The notes: generated from the sequence alone by a model not told the origin. Positions 1-9,140 are shown, numbered from the stretch's first letter. The stretch: 22,124 nucleotides of DNA from Asterionellopsis glacialis (GCA_014885115.2 WKLE02002421.1:1-22124); one strand, 5' to 3'. Numbers and translations: made by a program.

Positions 1-1019
1 TCAACCCCAGTTGCTTTCTGTATGTTGTCCCTTGCGTCAAGAAATGAAGTAACTGGCAAAATATGAAACCAAAGATGCTGTTTTGACAAGTTGTATTATC
101 AAATTTGAAAGTGAGACAACAAAAGACCAAGAGCGCATCGTCAACAAAGACGATCTTGCGTCGCCTTTAAATTTTCCCACCATGTTTTTTTATGAAAAGA
201 ACCTTTTCACAGTGCAACAATAAACTTCGATTCAGGCTGCTGCTGATGATTATGATGTGCATTATTTTTCATAACATGTTCCGGTCTTTCTTTCTTAAAG
301 TTACAATTATGGCCGTCATCAATCATAATTAATCAGTCCACCCTTCATAGGTGCATGAATATTCAACATTCAGAATGTAAAAATCTCACACTTTGACTAT
401 TGAAAGGCGAAAGTTTAGCCGACCTTACATCACCCACTACGAATTGTACATAATCTATTATCAAGGTCTCTATTCTTATGCAACTGGTTCGACAGGGTCT
501 TTCGATACATATGTTTTGTGATTGTAGTGTACAGACTGATGTAATAAATAAAGATACATTAGCATACGGTATTCAAATGCCATTTCTTCACCAAGAACGC
601 GATCAGTGGTGTATTCACAATCACAAATCAATGATATGATTTGGCATAATCATCAGCAGTTATTAAATTCGAGTATTGCCTGAATCTTTCAAAGGCTGTT
701 GCCGTTGTTGTCATCGTTGCCAGTCAAATACTTTAAAAATTAGCATGTTATCGTGCATAACCATGATGTGTAGCATCAACCTAAAACATGTTTTGGTTCG
801 ATTTTGGTTAATATTAAAAATCGTAAATCAGCTTTTAAAAACCATCCACTACTGATTTAATTATTATTAATGGTCATTTCTCGTTTCACATTTCATTGAA
901 CAACACATTTTTCTCTTGTTTTTGTTTTTGTTTTTGTGTGTTGATCGTGTCTTTTGTTCCTTTCGATCAACGCGACAATATTTTCTCTTGTGTAAAATTT
1001 AAAAACGGATTTTCTTCTT
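1..1019. other. Intergenic, AT-rich, no gene recognised
   Basis: No open reading frame with a recognisable product was found on either strand. The stretch is AT-rich with many short A and T runs. It probably holds the 3' flank of the minus-strand parvulin gene and the flank of a gene outside the window. The only structured element noticed is the short GTTTTT array near 918-936. Confidence 0.6.
918..936. repeat. (GTTTTT)3 hexamer microsatellite
   Basis: Three perfect GTTTTT units followed by G. The same hexamer builds the arms of the hairpin at 22068-22116 at the other end of the window. Confidence 0.9.
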
Positions 1020-1832
1020 CTAATACCAATCACCACCGCCAGTACGCTTGTCTACAACGATAAGATGATAGCCAAACTTAGAAAGATTACACACAAATAT
1101 GTACAAAACACGAGAAACATAAATTTAGTGTGTATTTATATATAATATGGGAAAAAAGATACAACACCAAGAAAGAGAAAGCCAAACGAGCTAACGAAAA
1201 AGAAAGAAGTATACAAGAGGGAAAAATTGAAAATACTTACTTGCGTTTGTACAGGTCCATAGATTTCACCAATGTTGGTATCTGGTGAGAAAATAACTTT
1301 ATCAAATTCAGCAACCATAGTACCAGGACTAAAACTACCAAGTGATCCACCACTTGAACCTGATGGACAAGTTGAATATTGTCTTGCAAGTTCAGCAAAA
1401 GTTGAGGTACCCCCTGCGATCTGTTCTAATACGAAATCAGCATCTTCAGGGGATTTCACTAAAATATGTCGTGCTGTAGCCTTGACTGCATCTGGGGGTG
1501 CACCATACTGTTGAGTTGTATTATATTATTTTGGTACGTTTATCATGATGTGCGTACGTGAAAGGAAACCAAAAAAAAGTTAAGTGACTACTAGAGGGAG
1601 AGTACTTGAATGATAAGCACATTAGAAATATAACCATTAACAAAAGAGGCTGGAGAACAGATATCATTCTTACCTCTTCATTGTCAAATGCTTTCATAAT
1701 ACCGTCAAATAAACCCATTTTGAGACCTGTTGATGATGAAGACAGAGACACTGATGTAGGTGCATGGAAGGGAACAAAAGCTTCCGATACTGTCACAAAA
1801 AGAATAGCTACAAGAGATGAAATGTATTTCAT
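1020..1832 (-). CDS. Plastid-targeted parvulin-type peptidyl-prolyl cis-trans isomerase
   Basis: Three exons, complement(join(1020..1076,1241..1507,1674..1832)), giving 159 residues. Both introns (1508-1673 and 1077-1240) have GTAAG donors and AG acceptors, and joining them restores one parvulin domain in phase. Residues 1-20 form a signal peptide ending SEAFVP, close to the diatom ASAFAP motif whose Phe is required for import into the complex plastid; residues 20-40 are Ser/Thr-rich like a transit peptide. The PpiC/Pin1-like domain spans about 62-159: ARHILV with His67, then CPSGSSGGSLGSF with Cys100, Phe121, and QTQFGYHLIVV with His146 at the C-terminus. These match the His/Cys/His active-site pattern of parvulins. 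There is no WW domain, so this is a small single-domain isomerase. Role by family: cis-trans isomerisation of prolyl bonds, probably in the stroma or periplastid space. The start is the first Met before the signal peptide. The gene diverges from the P4H gene to its right. Confidence 0.88.
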
Positions 1833-2372
1833 TTTAATTCTAATCTATTCTTTTTGTTTTCCTCTTTTTTTTTTTCAAAATCTCAAACGAATGTACGGGA
1901 TGAACGTAAACTATGACGCTTTTGTCTCTTGTGACGGACACCAGGGATTGTTGTCTTGTTTGCTTCTTTTTGAAAAACATCTCAATATATTTTTTTTGTC
2001 TCCCGGTTGTCTTGGTTTGTCAGGGAAAAGATGACAGCTGTGATGACGTGTTGCTTTGATGTGAGTCATACAACAAGGAGACGAGGGATAAGGACTATCT
2101 CTAGACTCTAGAGAGAGCCCTCCCTTTTCTCTCCCCTTTTCTCTCCCTTTCTTTTCTCACCTTCCTTCTCTTTTTCTAAAATTCAAAGGAGCGCCGCTCG
2201 CTATCTAAAGAATACACACTACAGTAGTCCTAATATACTGTATTCACGTGCCATACAGTATTGCGACATTGATATTTGCGGTTGAAAAGATTCGGAAGCA
2301 ATGGCCGTACACAGATCGAAAGCAATCGTATAAAAAGATCGAGTATTTGAGTGTAGAACGCTTATCTTGAAG
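1833..2372. promoter_or_regulatory. Divergent promoter region between parvulin and P4H
   Basis: 540 bp separate the two start codons, so both promoters must lie here. Visible candidate sites are CAGCTG at 2035-2040, TGACGTG (bZIP/CRE-like) at 2044-2050, TGAGTCA (AP-1/Gcn4-like) at 2062-2068 and a CACGTG box inside an inverted repeat at 2235-2261. A pyrimidine-rich CTCTCCC tract lies at about 2120-2175. No clear TATA box was identified. That this is regulatory is inferred from position; single short sites are weak evidence. Confidence 0.5.
2235..2261. repeat. Inverted repeat enclosing a CACGTG box
   Basis: ATACTGTAT (2235-2243) and its exact reverse complement ATACAGTAT (2253-2261) flank a 9-nt spacer that contains CACGTG (2245-2250), itself a palindrome nearly centred on the dyad. 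It lies about 112 bp upstream of the P4H start codon. It could be a composite site for a dimeric bHLH or bZIP factor, or a small hairpin. Confidence 0.8.
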
Positions 2373-4006
2373 ATGGTGTTTCCCGCTGAGATTGAGCAAT
2401 ATCTTTCCGTTGATTTACCTAATTATGAATCTGAAAGATTGTTCATTACTGTAATGGCAATCATAATTGTCATTGTGTTTGTTGTTGTACTTCCAATTGT
2501 GATTTCATCCATGTCATGGATTCAAAAGGATACAGATGGACGCCCTCAACTTCCGGCATGGATATTGACATTCTTTAATGCCATGTGTCTTGTGTCTCTT
2601 GCAATCCTCATGCTTACATCATCCAACAATTTAGCTACATCACGACTCGCGTACGTAGCACCAATGTTGTCGACCGAAGAATGTCAATCCATTATCAATC
2701 GTGCTCACAAGGCTGCAGCAATCAACGCTGAACAATTTCCAGAGGATGACAAAATCCAGCGAGATCCAAAGGGATGGAAGAAAGAACGTCACGCCTTTTA
2801 TCCAACAACTGATTTGAATCTTGTCATTGATCCATTTACAAAGGAGGATCGTGAATATATAGCTGAGAAACTAAACAAAAGATTCGGTCCGTTAGTTGAA
2901 CGAATTTATGGTATCAAACGTAGTGCGATTCGTGCAAATGATGTAAGTACTGTCGTATAACGACTTGCATACGCCTCTTGGCTAGCTCAGTATCAATGAA
3001 TCTATTTTGTATTTGGAATGAAACGAAAGATCTCACGTGAGGCAGAACAAGTCTAACACCATGCCTTTTGTTACTCTGATTATTCCTCTCAACCAACCCC
3101 CTCTCTGCACGCTGTGCACATATTATACATACACAAGATGTTTATTGTTCGTTATGATGCTACCAAGGGTCAACCATCATTACGACTACATACAGACTCG
3201 TCACACGTTTCGTTTAATATTTTATTAAATGATGATTTTGAGGGTGGCGGAACACGATTTCATAATCGCCATTTAGATACCTATGCCGATGCCCATTTAA
3301 CTCCTGGTGACGTTTTAATCAATAATGCCAACATACTGCACGAAGGGTTAGCAACCACAAATGGTACGCGATATATTTTTGTAGGATTTACAGCCGTTGA
3401 AACATTTGATCCATTTACAGAACGTGACAATGATTTGAGTTTATTTGCATCATGGTTTTCGTTAACATGGATGCAAGTGCGATTCAAACAAGGATTTGAA
3501 AATCGTGGCATACGTGATGGTAGTCTTACCAGGTCTAGTGATCATGTACCGTCTCAAACTTGGATGGATAGTTCGTACGTACATAACTTGTTTTTGGACA
3601 TTTGGGTTTACTTTACAATATTTCAAGACGTATGGGCACCCCATGGAATTGTAAATTTAGTGGAAGATCCTGATAATCGTGAAAAATTTATTGCTGCACT
3701 TGATGCTGATTCGAGTTATACTGGTAAGGAAGCAAGTTGGTTTAAAGGTAAGAATTTTTGAAAAGAAAGGCAGATTGAGTCCTTATTTTGTGGTAGTGAC
3801 ACAACCGAGTGAAAGTCTTTATATTTGTGTACTAGTTGAATTTAATTTTCAGTCTTACACACATTGACTTTATTTCTCTCTTTTCTTGGTCACCTTTATT
3901 AATTTACCACACTGTAGGTCAACAAGTTACTTCAGATATTAATGGAAAAATTGTCAATATATGGCAAGATCGAGTCGACAATGAAGACAAATTTGTAGAT
4001 TTGTAA
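2373..4006 (+). CDS. Membrane-anchored prolyl 4-hydroxylase-like 2OG-Fe(II) dioxygenase
   Basis: Three exons, join(2373..2942,3138..3747,3918..4006), 422 residues. Donors are GTAAGT and GTAAGA; acceptors are CACAAG and CTGTAG; phases are 0 and 1. Two hydrophobic helices (about 23-46 and 62-82) precede the catalytic part, suggesting an ER or Golgi membrane anchor with the enzyme on the lumenal side. The P4H catalytic domain runs from about 95 to 275. The iron ligands are His208 and Asp210 (LRLHTD) and His258 (ILHEG); Arg268 (GTRYIFVGF) is the expected 2-oxoglutarate contact. NDDFEGGGTRF and PGDVLI are typical P4H core motifs. After the core there is an extra 145-residue tail, Trp/Phe-rich in its first part, that I do not recognise. 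By family it uses O2, 2-oxoglutarate and ascorbate to hydroxylate prolines, but the substrate is unknown. ATG 2373 is the first in-frame Met. It is followed in the same direction by a second dioxygenase. Confidence 0.88.
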
Positions 4007-4738
4007 GAACGGTACTCTAACGTGTAATTTCACAGTGCAAAAATGAGAATAATGCTGAATAGAGAGTGGGACGATGGCTTCTCTTTAGAAACTCTCTCAT
4101 CTACAGACTAGGTGTTGGTTTGAAACATCAGTGCTATAGACTTGGATAAAGTTTGGACGTGCATCTATATTCAATACCTCGGTCGAAATAGACAATAAGA
4201 GAACTCTGGACATGTGTAACATCGTTCCACTTTTTATAAAAACTTCTTTTTACTTGGTACCTTTGCAGCACCAAACCCACTTCTTTTCATCCCCACAGTA
4301 TCAAGAATGCCCTTGACAGTACAGGTATCATTTAGAACTAAGGTAGGTCCTCTAGGACCAGAATGGGAGGGGGGATGCGACTATTTTTAAAACCTCACTC
4401 TAGATTAGAAGAGAAAGTTAGCCTGCCGCCCTCCGCAAAAACCGTTACATGAGGAACCTCCGAACCGCTCACCGCAATTTTTCCGAACCGTGCGGGTGAA
4501 GAAGACGGAATTATTAATTAGGCACACGATCTGCACCGGCACACGCCACCGAAAAAATGATACGCTTGCGGGAACTAACCCACGACCCATGAGAGCTCGG
4601 GATCTAACTCACACTTGACGCACGTCTGAAAATAATGTCCTAACACACACCATCACAAAAAGACTTGATTGACGACACGAACTTTTCTGTTTTCTACCTC
4701 AAAATCAAAACCCAGAAAACAAAAAGCTTCCCAAGATC
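4007..4738. other. Spacer between the two dioxygenase genes
   Basis: No gene seen. The left part should be the 3' flank of the first P4H gene and the right part the promoter of the second. It contains GGTACC at about 4256, AGTACAGGTA near 4318, a small inverted repeat GGTCCT-CT-AGGACC at 4346-4359, and a locally GC-rich stretch (4420-4620) with two copies of CCGAACCG at 4460-4467 and 4483-4490, 23 bp apart. A purine/AC-rich leader precedes the next start codon. Confidence 0.5.
4346..4359. repeat. Short inverted repeat GGTCCT-CT-AGGACC
   Basis: Perfect 6-bp arms with a 2-nt spacer in the spacer between the two dioxygenase genes. Too short to assign a function. Confidence 0.7.
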
Positions 4739-5593
4739 ATGAAAACTTACGAATCTACCGACCATAGGCTTAGGCCTCCTCCTCGAAGAGACAGAGCGCC
4801 GATACCCCACCCTGACACCAAAGCTGCTGTCACCGGTGACGACGACGATGAGAGCTCCCAGCATCGTATTTCGCGATATGACATCCTATCGGGTGGCGTA
4901 GCATTTGTTTTGGAGAACTTTTTAACTGTCGATGAATGTAAAGATTTTATTGAACAAGCCGAAGGATTTGGTCTTACCGACTGTGGCTATTCTAAAAGTA
5001 TTCGTAAAACGGATAGAGTTGCCGTCGACGCTTCTAACGAAGTGGCAGAACTCTTGTTTCAGAGGGTCAAACCATACTTGAAATCTACCAAATTTGATTT
5101 ATCCAGAAAATTAAATACAGCTCGGTATCCAAAAGGTGTTCCCAATTCGACAAGGCCATACAACTGGCAACCAGTTGGATTGAACCCTACATTTCGAATT
5201 TGCCGGTATGAACACAAAGGATTCTTCTTTCCTCATCATGATGGTGGATTCTTCCAAAATGAATTCAACCAATCCCTACAAACGTTTATGGTCTATCTAA
5301 ATGATGATTTTGATGGTGGTGAAACACGTTTCTATAATGAACTTCAGCGTCACTACGTAAGACCCGATCCAGATAATGTTGTGTACACGTACCGACCAAA
5401 ACCTGGTGATGCCTTGATCTTCAATAGTCAAATCACCCATGATGGCAGCAAAGTTTTGAAGGGACATAAATATATCATGCGGAGTGAAATTATGTACCAT
5501 GCGGCTAACGAAGAGGAAGAAATGATGCAGCAACAGTCACCCATTGTAGTAGAGCCAGATCACGATCCAGATGCAGAATTGACATGGCCATAG
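4739..5593 (+). CDS. Soluble prolyl 4-hydroxylase-like 2OG-Fe(II) dioxygenase
   Basis: Single-exon gene, 284 residues, with no signal peptide or membrane segment, so probably cytosolic or nuclear. The first 45 residues are charged and Pro/Arg/Asp-rich. The dioxygenase domain covers about 55-255: AFVLENFLTVDECKDFI at the start, SIRKTDRVAVD, then the FRICRYEHKGFFFPHHDGG iron-binding strand with His166 and Asp168, MVYLNDDFDGGETRF, PKPGDALIF, and the distal ligand His234 (QITHDG) with Lys244 as the likely 2-oxoglutarate anchor. All iron ligands are present, so it should be active. The substrate is unknown; soluble eukaryotic relatives hydroxylate intracellular proteins, and a role on a non-proline side chain is possible. 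The tail is acidic and Gln-rich. ATG 4739 is the first in-frame start after an AC-rich leader. It sits 732 bp behind the membrane-anchored P4H, but the two differ in architecture and intron content. Confidence 0.85.
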   Translation: MKTYESTDHRLRPPPRRDRAPIPHPDTKAAVTGDDDDESSQHRISRYDILSGGVAFVLENFLTVDECKDFIEQAEGFGLTDCGYSKSIRKTDRVAVDASNEVAELLFQRVKPYLKSTKFDLSRKLNTARYPKGVPNSTRPYNWQPVGLNPTFRICRYEHKGFFFPHHDGGFFQNEFNQSLQTFMVYLNDDFDGGETRFYNELQRHYVRPDPDNVVYTYRPKPGDALIFNSQITHDGSKVLKGHKYIMRSEIMYHAANEEEEMMQQQSPIVVEPDHDPDAELTWP

Positions 5594-5933
5594 GAAACAG
5601 GCGGCTTGTAATTTGATAAGAAAATGTATGTAGATAATATGCAATATGCTGTGATGTATTATTAAAATTTGTGTACGAGAGGGCAGAAGCTTCTCCAATG
5701 GAAAATGTATTTACAACGTAATGCAGACATACACAAGAATCTTACCCTGTGAAACTGCTGAAGCTACCAATAAGACGGCTGTAATGACGGAGTCAGTCAA
5801 TAATTTGGACCACTCATAGGCGGTAGACAAAGAGGACTAATCCTGTATTGGTTGTTTAAGTTTGTATAAGATTGTTTTCTCGCGGAGTTGTACTCCCGGG
5901 AAAATTCCTTGATAACTTTCGCCCGCTTCTTGC

Positions 5934-5951
5934 AGAGAGAGAGAGAGAGAG
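5934..5951. repeat. (AG)9 microsatellite
   Basis: Nine uninterrupted AG units in the spacer upstream of the P2 gene. Confidence 0.9.
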
Positions 5952-6200
5952 CGAGCCCCTGGCGGACAAGTAACTCTCTCAAAATGACAAAACTTGTAAA
6001 GAATGCTTAAAGGTCATTTTTTTGGATTGACTGGTTGGTTGGTGATTGCATTTATAAACGAAAAAGCAATTCTTGAGTGGGAGGTTTCATCGCCGTCTTT
6101 CCCTCTCTCTAACCACTTTCTCCTTGCCAAGACTCGCCACTGTAACTCGTCATCTCGTTCGATGATCCCATCATCTTCATGTGTTTCCCGCGATCAATCC

Positions 6201-6313
6201 GATTCTTTAACTTCGACTAATGTTCGAGTTGCGTTTTCTAATCGCCCATTTATACCATTATTTGATTCCTTTGCCTCGCCTAATGTCCGAGTTGCGTTTC
6301 TAATCGCCCATTT
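6201..6313. repeat. Imperfect tandem duplication, period about 63 bp
   Basis: Unit 1 at about 6201-6251 and unit 2 at about 6264-6313 share a GATTCYTTT start, then CTAATGTYCGAGTTGCGTTT and CTAATCGCCCATTT. The second unit lacks one T in the TTTT run, which shifts the reading frame, so the repeat was not kept as coding sequence. Confidence 0.8.
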
Positions 6314-6455
6314 TCAATTTTTTGTAACCACTCCAAGCGTTCTTCCACAGTATTTTTATCTTTTTCCTCATTTTCCTGTATTAGTAGACTGGACAAGTCG
6401 AACTTTTGCATCGAAATAAAACTGTATTTTATTTGTCTATCATCTAAAAATGCTA

Positions 6456-6603
6456 TGTACAGGTACGACTACGCTGTGTACCATTGAACGTAAAAAGCCT
6501 ACTGGTACTTGGTCAGTAAAAGGTACAAGGTACCCTTTAGGAGGTCTGCCGATCGTAAGTCATTAGGACCTCTCTACGTAATTCTGTATTAACCTACCAG
6601 GTA
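6456..6603. repeat. Cluster of GTAC-centred short palindromes
   Basis: Contains TGTACAGGTAC near 6456, GGTAC-AAG-GTACC at 6522-6534 and TACCAGGTA at 6595-6603, with further GTAC cores between. The same motifs recur in other spacers of the window (9731-9751, 11079-11095, 19199-19268, 19522-19530). Confidence 0.6.
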
Positions 6604-6979
6604 TCTCTCTCGAGGTCTACCCACCTGTAAACTTCAGCAAAAAAACAAGTGAAAACCCAGGCCCCAACGAAAACAAGAGTTTACCTCATTGTGCTTACTT
6701 ACTAGCTGCTTGAACGCTTAAATTTGCTTGTAAGGCATACCTTAACGTGAGTCCCCCTTTGTTGTTGATTTTGTTCATCTTCTTCTCTCGGTGGATGTAT
6801 GAATCGATTGATTGGAACAATGTTAAAAGAATGAGTGAAGGAATGATGTAATATCGTTGTCTTTGACCGCCATTGTAGGACAATCACTCCTGTCCGAGTT
6901 TGGAGGGACGACATGTATCGAAACTTGTCTTCCGTAGGCTTATGTACAAATGCTACTATGGCTCAGTACCTATTGTTTA

Positions 6980-7003
6980 AGTCGGGGTGCATCAAGCCCG
7001 ACT
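6980..7003. repeat. 7-bp stem hairpin upstream of P2
   Basis: AGTCGGG (6980-6986) pairs perfectly with CCCGACT (6997-7003) around a 10-nt loop. It is about 190 bp before the P2 start codon and could lie in the promoter or leader. Confidence 0.6.
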
Positions 7004-7193
7004 GAGGATGAAGGGCACCAGAGAATAAGAGCAAAGTTGGTTGCAATTTTTTTGGTTTCTGTTTCACAATCAATGTTTATTCGTTGATTTATCTCTCTTC
7101 TCAATTAAATCACTCACAAATACCTTGTTGGTTGTAAAATTATATTTTGCTACTAATCCCAAAAATTATAGTACACTTTTTCTTTAAAAAAAA

Positions 7194-7544
7194 ATGAAAC
7201 ATTTAGCAGCTTATCTTTTGTTGGTTTTGGGAGGAAATGATTCCCCATCTGCCGATGATGTCACCAAGGCTTTGTCCGCTGTTGGTGTCGAAGTCGATGC
7301 CGATCGTCTTGCCGCTATGATGACCGAATTGGAAGGAAAGGATTTGAATGAATTGATGGAAGCTGGAAAGGAAGAACTCGCTAAGTTTGGTGGTGGAGGA
7401 GGCGGAGGAGGAGGAGGCGGAGGAGCCGCTGGTGGTGACGCCGGTGCCGCCGAAGAAGAAGAAAAGGAAGAGGAGGAGGAAGAAGAAGCTGATATTGGCG
7501 GTGGTGTAGATATGTTCGGTGGAGACGATGGCGGAGACTACTAA
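7194..7544 (+). CDS. 60S acidic ribosomal stalk protein P2
   Basis: 116 residues, single exon, the usual P2 length. The N-terminal dimerisation domain (1-63) is canonical: MKHLAAYLLLVLGG, then SADDVTKALSAVGVEVDADRL and ELEGKDLNELMEAGKEELAKF. A flexible hinge follows, with 12 consecutive glycines (66-77), Ala/Gly, then an acidic block of Glu (87-98). P2 pairs with P1 on the lateral stalk of the large ribosomal subunit and helps recruit elongation factor GTPases. The unusual part is the tail: instead of the near-universal SDDDMGFGLFD, it ends GGGVDMFGGDDGGDY. The ATG directly follows an A-rich run. An AATAAA lies 44 nt after the stop codon. Confidence 0.95.
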   Translation: MKHLAAYLLLVLGGNDSPSADDVTKALSAVGVEVDADRLAAMMTELEGKDLNELMEAGKEELAKFGGGGGGGGGGGGAAGGDAGAAEEEEKEEEEEEEADIGGGVDMFGGDDGGDY

Positions 7545-7587
7545 ACAAATAGGAAAAAATAGAAATATAAAAATTTACAAAAACTAC

Positions 7588-7593
7588 AATAAA
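7588..7593 (+). terminator. Putative polyadenylation signal of P2
   Basis: AATAAA 44 nt downstream of the P2 stop codon, in an A-rich context. Canonical hexamers are not strictly required in diatoms, so this is a candidate. Confidence 0.5.
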
Positions 7594-7599
7594 ATCTTT

Positions 7600-8603
7600 T
7601 TGGTGCGTACATGAATTCATATATATTCAGCATTACACCATGACTGTAGTTTCGTGTTATATTGTCCGTTTGATGGAGAGATACTCAAGAGAAGGACCAT
7701 AGAAACTCTCCTAATCCTTGCATTGGTGGATCCCCATATTTTAGCTGCACCAGTGCGCCATAGATCATTGGAGGATACTCTTTGTAGACAATGATGTTGT
7801 TTAGTTGTGGTTTCTACCAAGCTGCGAAGTTCAAAAAGCAGGCTATACTAACTGACAAATATGGATACTTTATCGAGACAGTGAATACCTAAAAGGACTG
7901 CAGTGGGATAGGCAAGTCAATGTCATAATAAGTTAACTGTGCACAACTATTAGCCTTGGGAGTTTAAGGTTTCATGGTATGCGGAGCTCTGTAATTATGT
8001 AGATTTCACTTTCAAAGAACTAATAAAAAGTAGTCTCTAGATATTACTAGACTAGACCGAGACTCTGTAGTATTTTATTTACCACCACATACCAAGGAAA
8101 TCTGAACTGTGTCAGGCTTCACTTTTGGCAAATGCGTGAACGGTCAGTGCCATGGACTCACTATTGCTGTTGTTGTACATGAAAATGATTTTTTTCTAAT
8201 GTACGAATAGTGTACAAACAGTAACATGAAAAAGACAGCCCTTTTGCTCCCTTCATGTGGAATGGTTAGTTTACGGCCATAACAAAAAAAGTGTACAAGG
8301 ATTGCCCTATTCTTTCCTTGAAAAACAACAACACTTTGATTTTTTTACAAGTTAGGCTTGTTCTATTTTGCAGAGACACTTATATTATTGGTTTTTGCTA
8401 CAAAGAACAAAAATAAAGTAAACAGTTTTATTATTTTTGCTTTAAATACATAATGATTAGTAATATATTCACATGCACAGAATGAATTATTAATTTATTC
8501 TCCGGTCCTTTCAAAATTGTTAAAAAGAAACCATCACAGTTTTGGTTATTATTCTTTTCCCAGGTTGTCTTGTTTATGTTTGTGTGTCTCCGTATTTCGT
8601 TAC
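7600..8603. other. 1-kb convergent spacer between P2 and thioredoxin
   Basis: P2 (plus) and thioredoxin (minus) converge here, so this region holds both 3' flanks. No gene with family resemblance was seen; short open frames on the minus strand (for example 7617-7820) look random. Candidate minus-strand poly(A) signals (TTTATT on the plus strand) occur at 8494-8499 and about 8427-8432, roughly 105 and 175 nt past the thioredoxin stop. Two GTAC cores near 8188-8216 are isolated. Confidence 0.5.
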
Positions 8604-9140
8604 TTAGCTATGATCACTAATTAGGGCTTGAAGACGAGTCGGATTAGCACCCATTAAACGTTCTACAACTTCACCATTTTTAATAAAAACAAAGGTTGGC
8701 ATGGCCGATACACTGTACTTGGCGGCTGTTTCTGGATTTTCATCGACATCCACCTTGACAAAGACTACGTTGGGCATTTCATTTGCCATTTCTTCAAATA
8801 AGGGTGCAATCATTTTACATGGACCACACCATGTAGCACTAAAATCAATTACCACCAATTTCCCTTCGGCTGATGCCTTGAGCACAATACCAGAAACATC
8901 GGCCTCGGTGCTTGGTTCCAATACAGCACCACCGCCACCTCGGGGAATCGATGAAGCTGTTGTGGAAGCACTCGTACTACTGCAACCTTGTTGTTGTTGT
9001 TTTTTACTTAATCCAAAGGTTTTACTTGTACTAGGACATGAGTTTGGTTGCGAGGCAGGTGATTCCGCCAAAACAGTACTGGTACTAGTTAATGCAACCA
9101 ACGCGGCAATCATCACAAGAGCATTTTTCATCATCATCAT
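8604..9140 (-). CDS. Thioredoxin with signal peptide and low-complexity linker
   Basis: 178 residues, one exon. Residues 1-25 are a signal peptide (MMMMKN, then a hydrophobic run ending STVLA|ES). Residues 26-70 form a Ser/Thr/Gln-rich linker with two cysteines (35 and 53) and the sequence SSIPRGGGG. The thioredoxin fold covers about 73-176 with all hallmarks: VVIDFSATWCGPCKMIAPLFEEMA (redox Cys105 and Cys108), VDVDENPETAAKYSVSAMPTFVF with cis-Pro148, and G156 before the last strand. It should reduce disulfides in partner proteins. The signal peptide sends it into the secretory route; the compartment (ER, periplastid space, plastid, or outside) is unclear because the cleavage context lacks a Phe of the ASAFAP type and there is no KDEL-type tail. 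The start could be any of the first four Met codons. It diverges from the REX1-B gene, 970 bp away. Confidence 0.92.
   Translation of the reverse strand: MMMMKNALVMIAALVALTSTSTVLAESPASQPNSCPSTSKTFGLSKKQQQQGCSSTSASTTASSIPRGGGGAVLEPSTEADVSGIVLKASAEGKLVVIDFSATWCGPCKMIAPLFEEMANEMPNVVFVKVDVDENPETAAKYSVSAMPTFVFIKNGEVVERLMGANPTRLQALISDHS

Larger units (their letters stand above)
5594..7193. other. 1.6-kb spacer with repeats, no confident gene
   Basis: Holds the 3' flank of the dioxygenase gene and the promoter/leader of the P2 gene. Visible content: an (AG)9 microsatellite at 5934-5951, a 63-bp-period direct repeat at 6201-6313, a cluster of GTAC-type palindromes at about 6456-6603, and a small hairpin at 6980-7003. 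Short open frames exist (for example 6003-6419 plus and 6695-6914 minus) but resemble no family. Just before the P2 start there is an A-run. Confidence 0.5.

Noticed and set aside
6003..6419. 138-codon open frame in the spacer before P2
   Set aside because: No family motif; it runs through the tandem duplication whose second unit is frame-shifted by one base, so the duplicated DNA is not read in a consistent frame. Composition is like the surrounding spacer.
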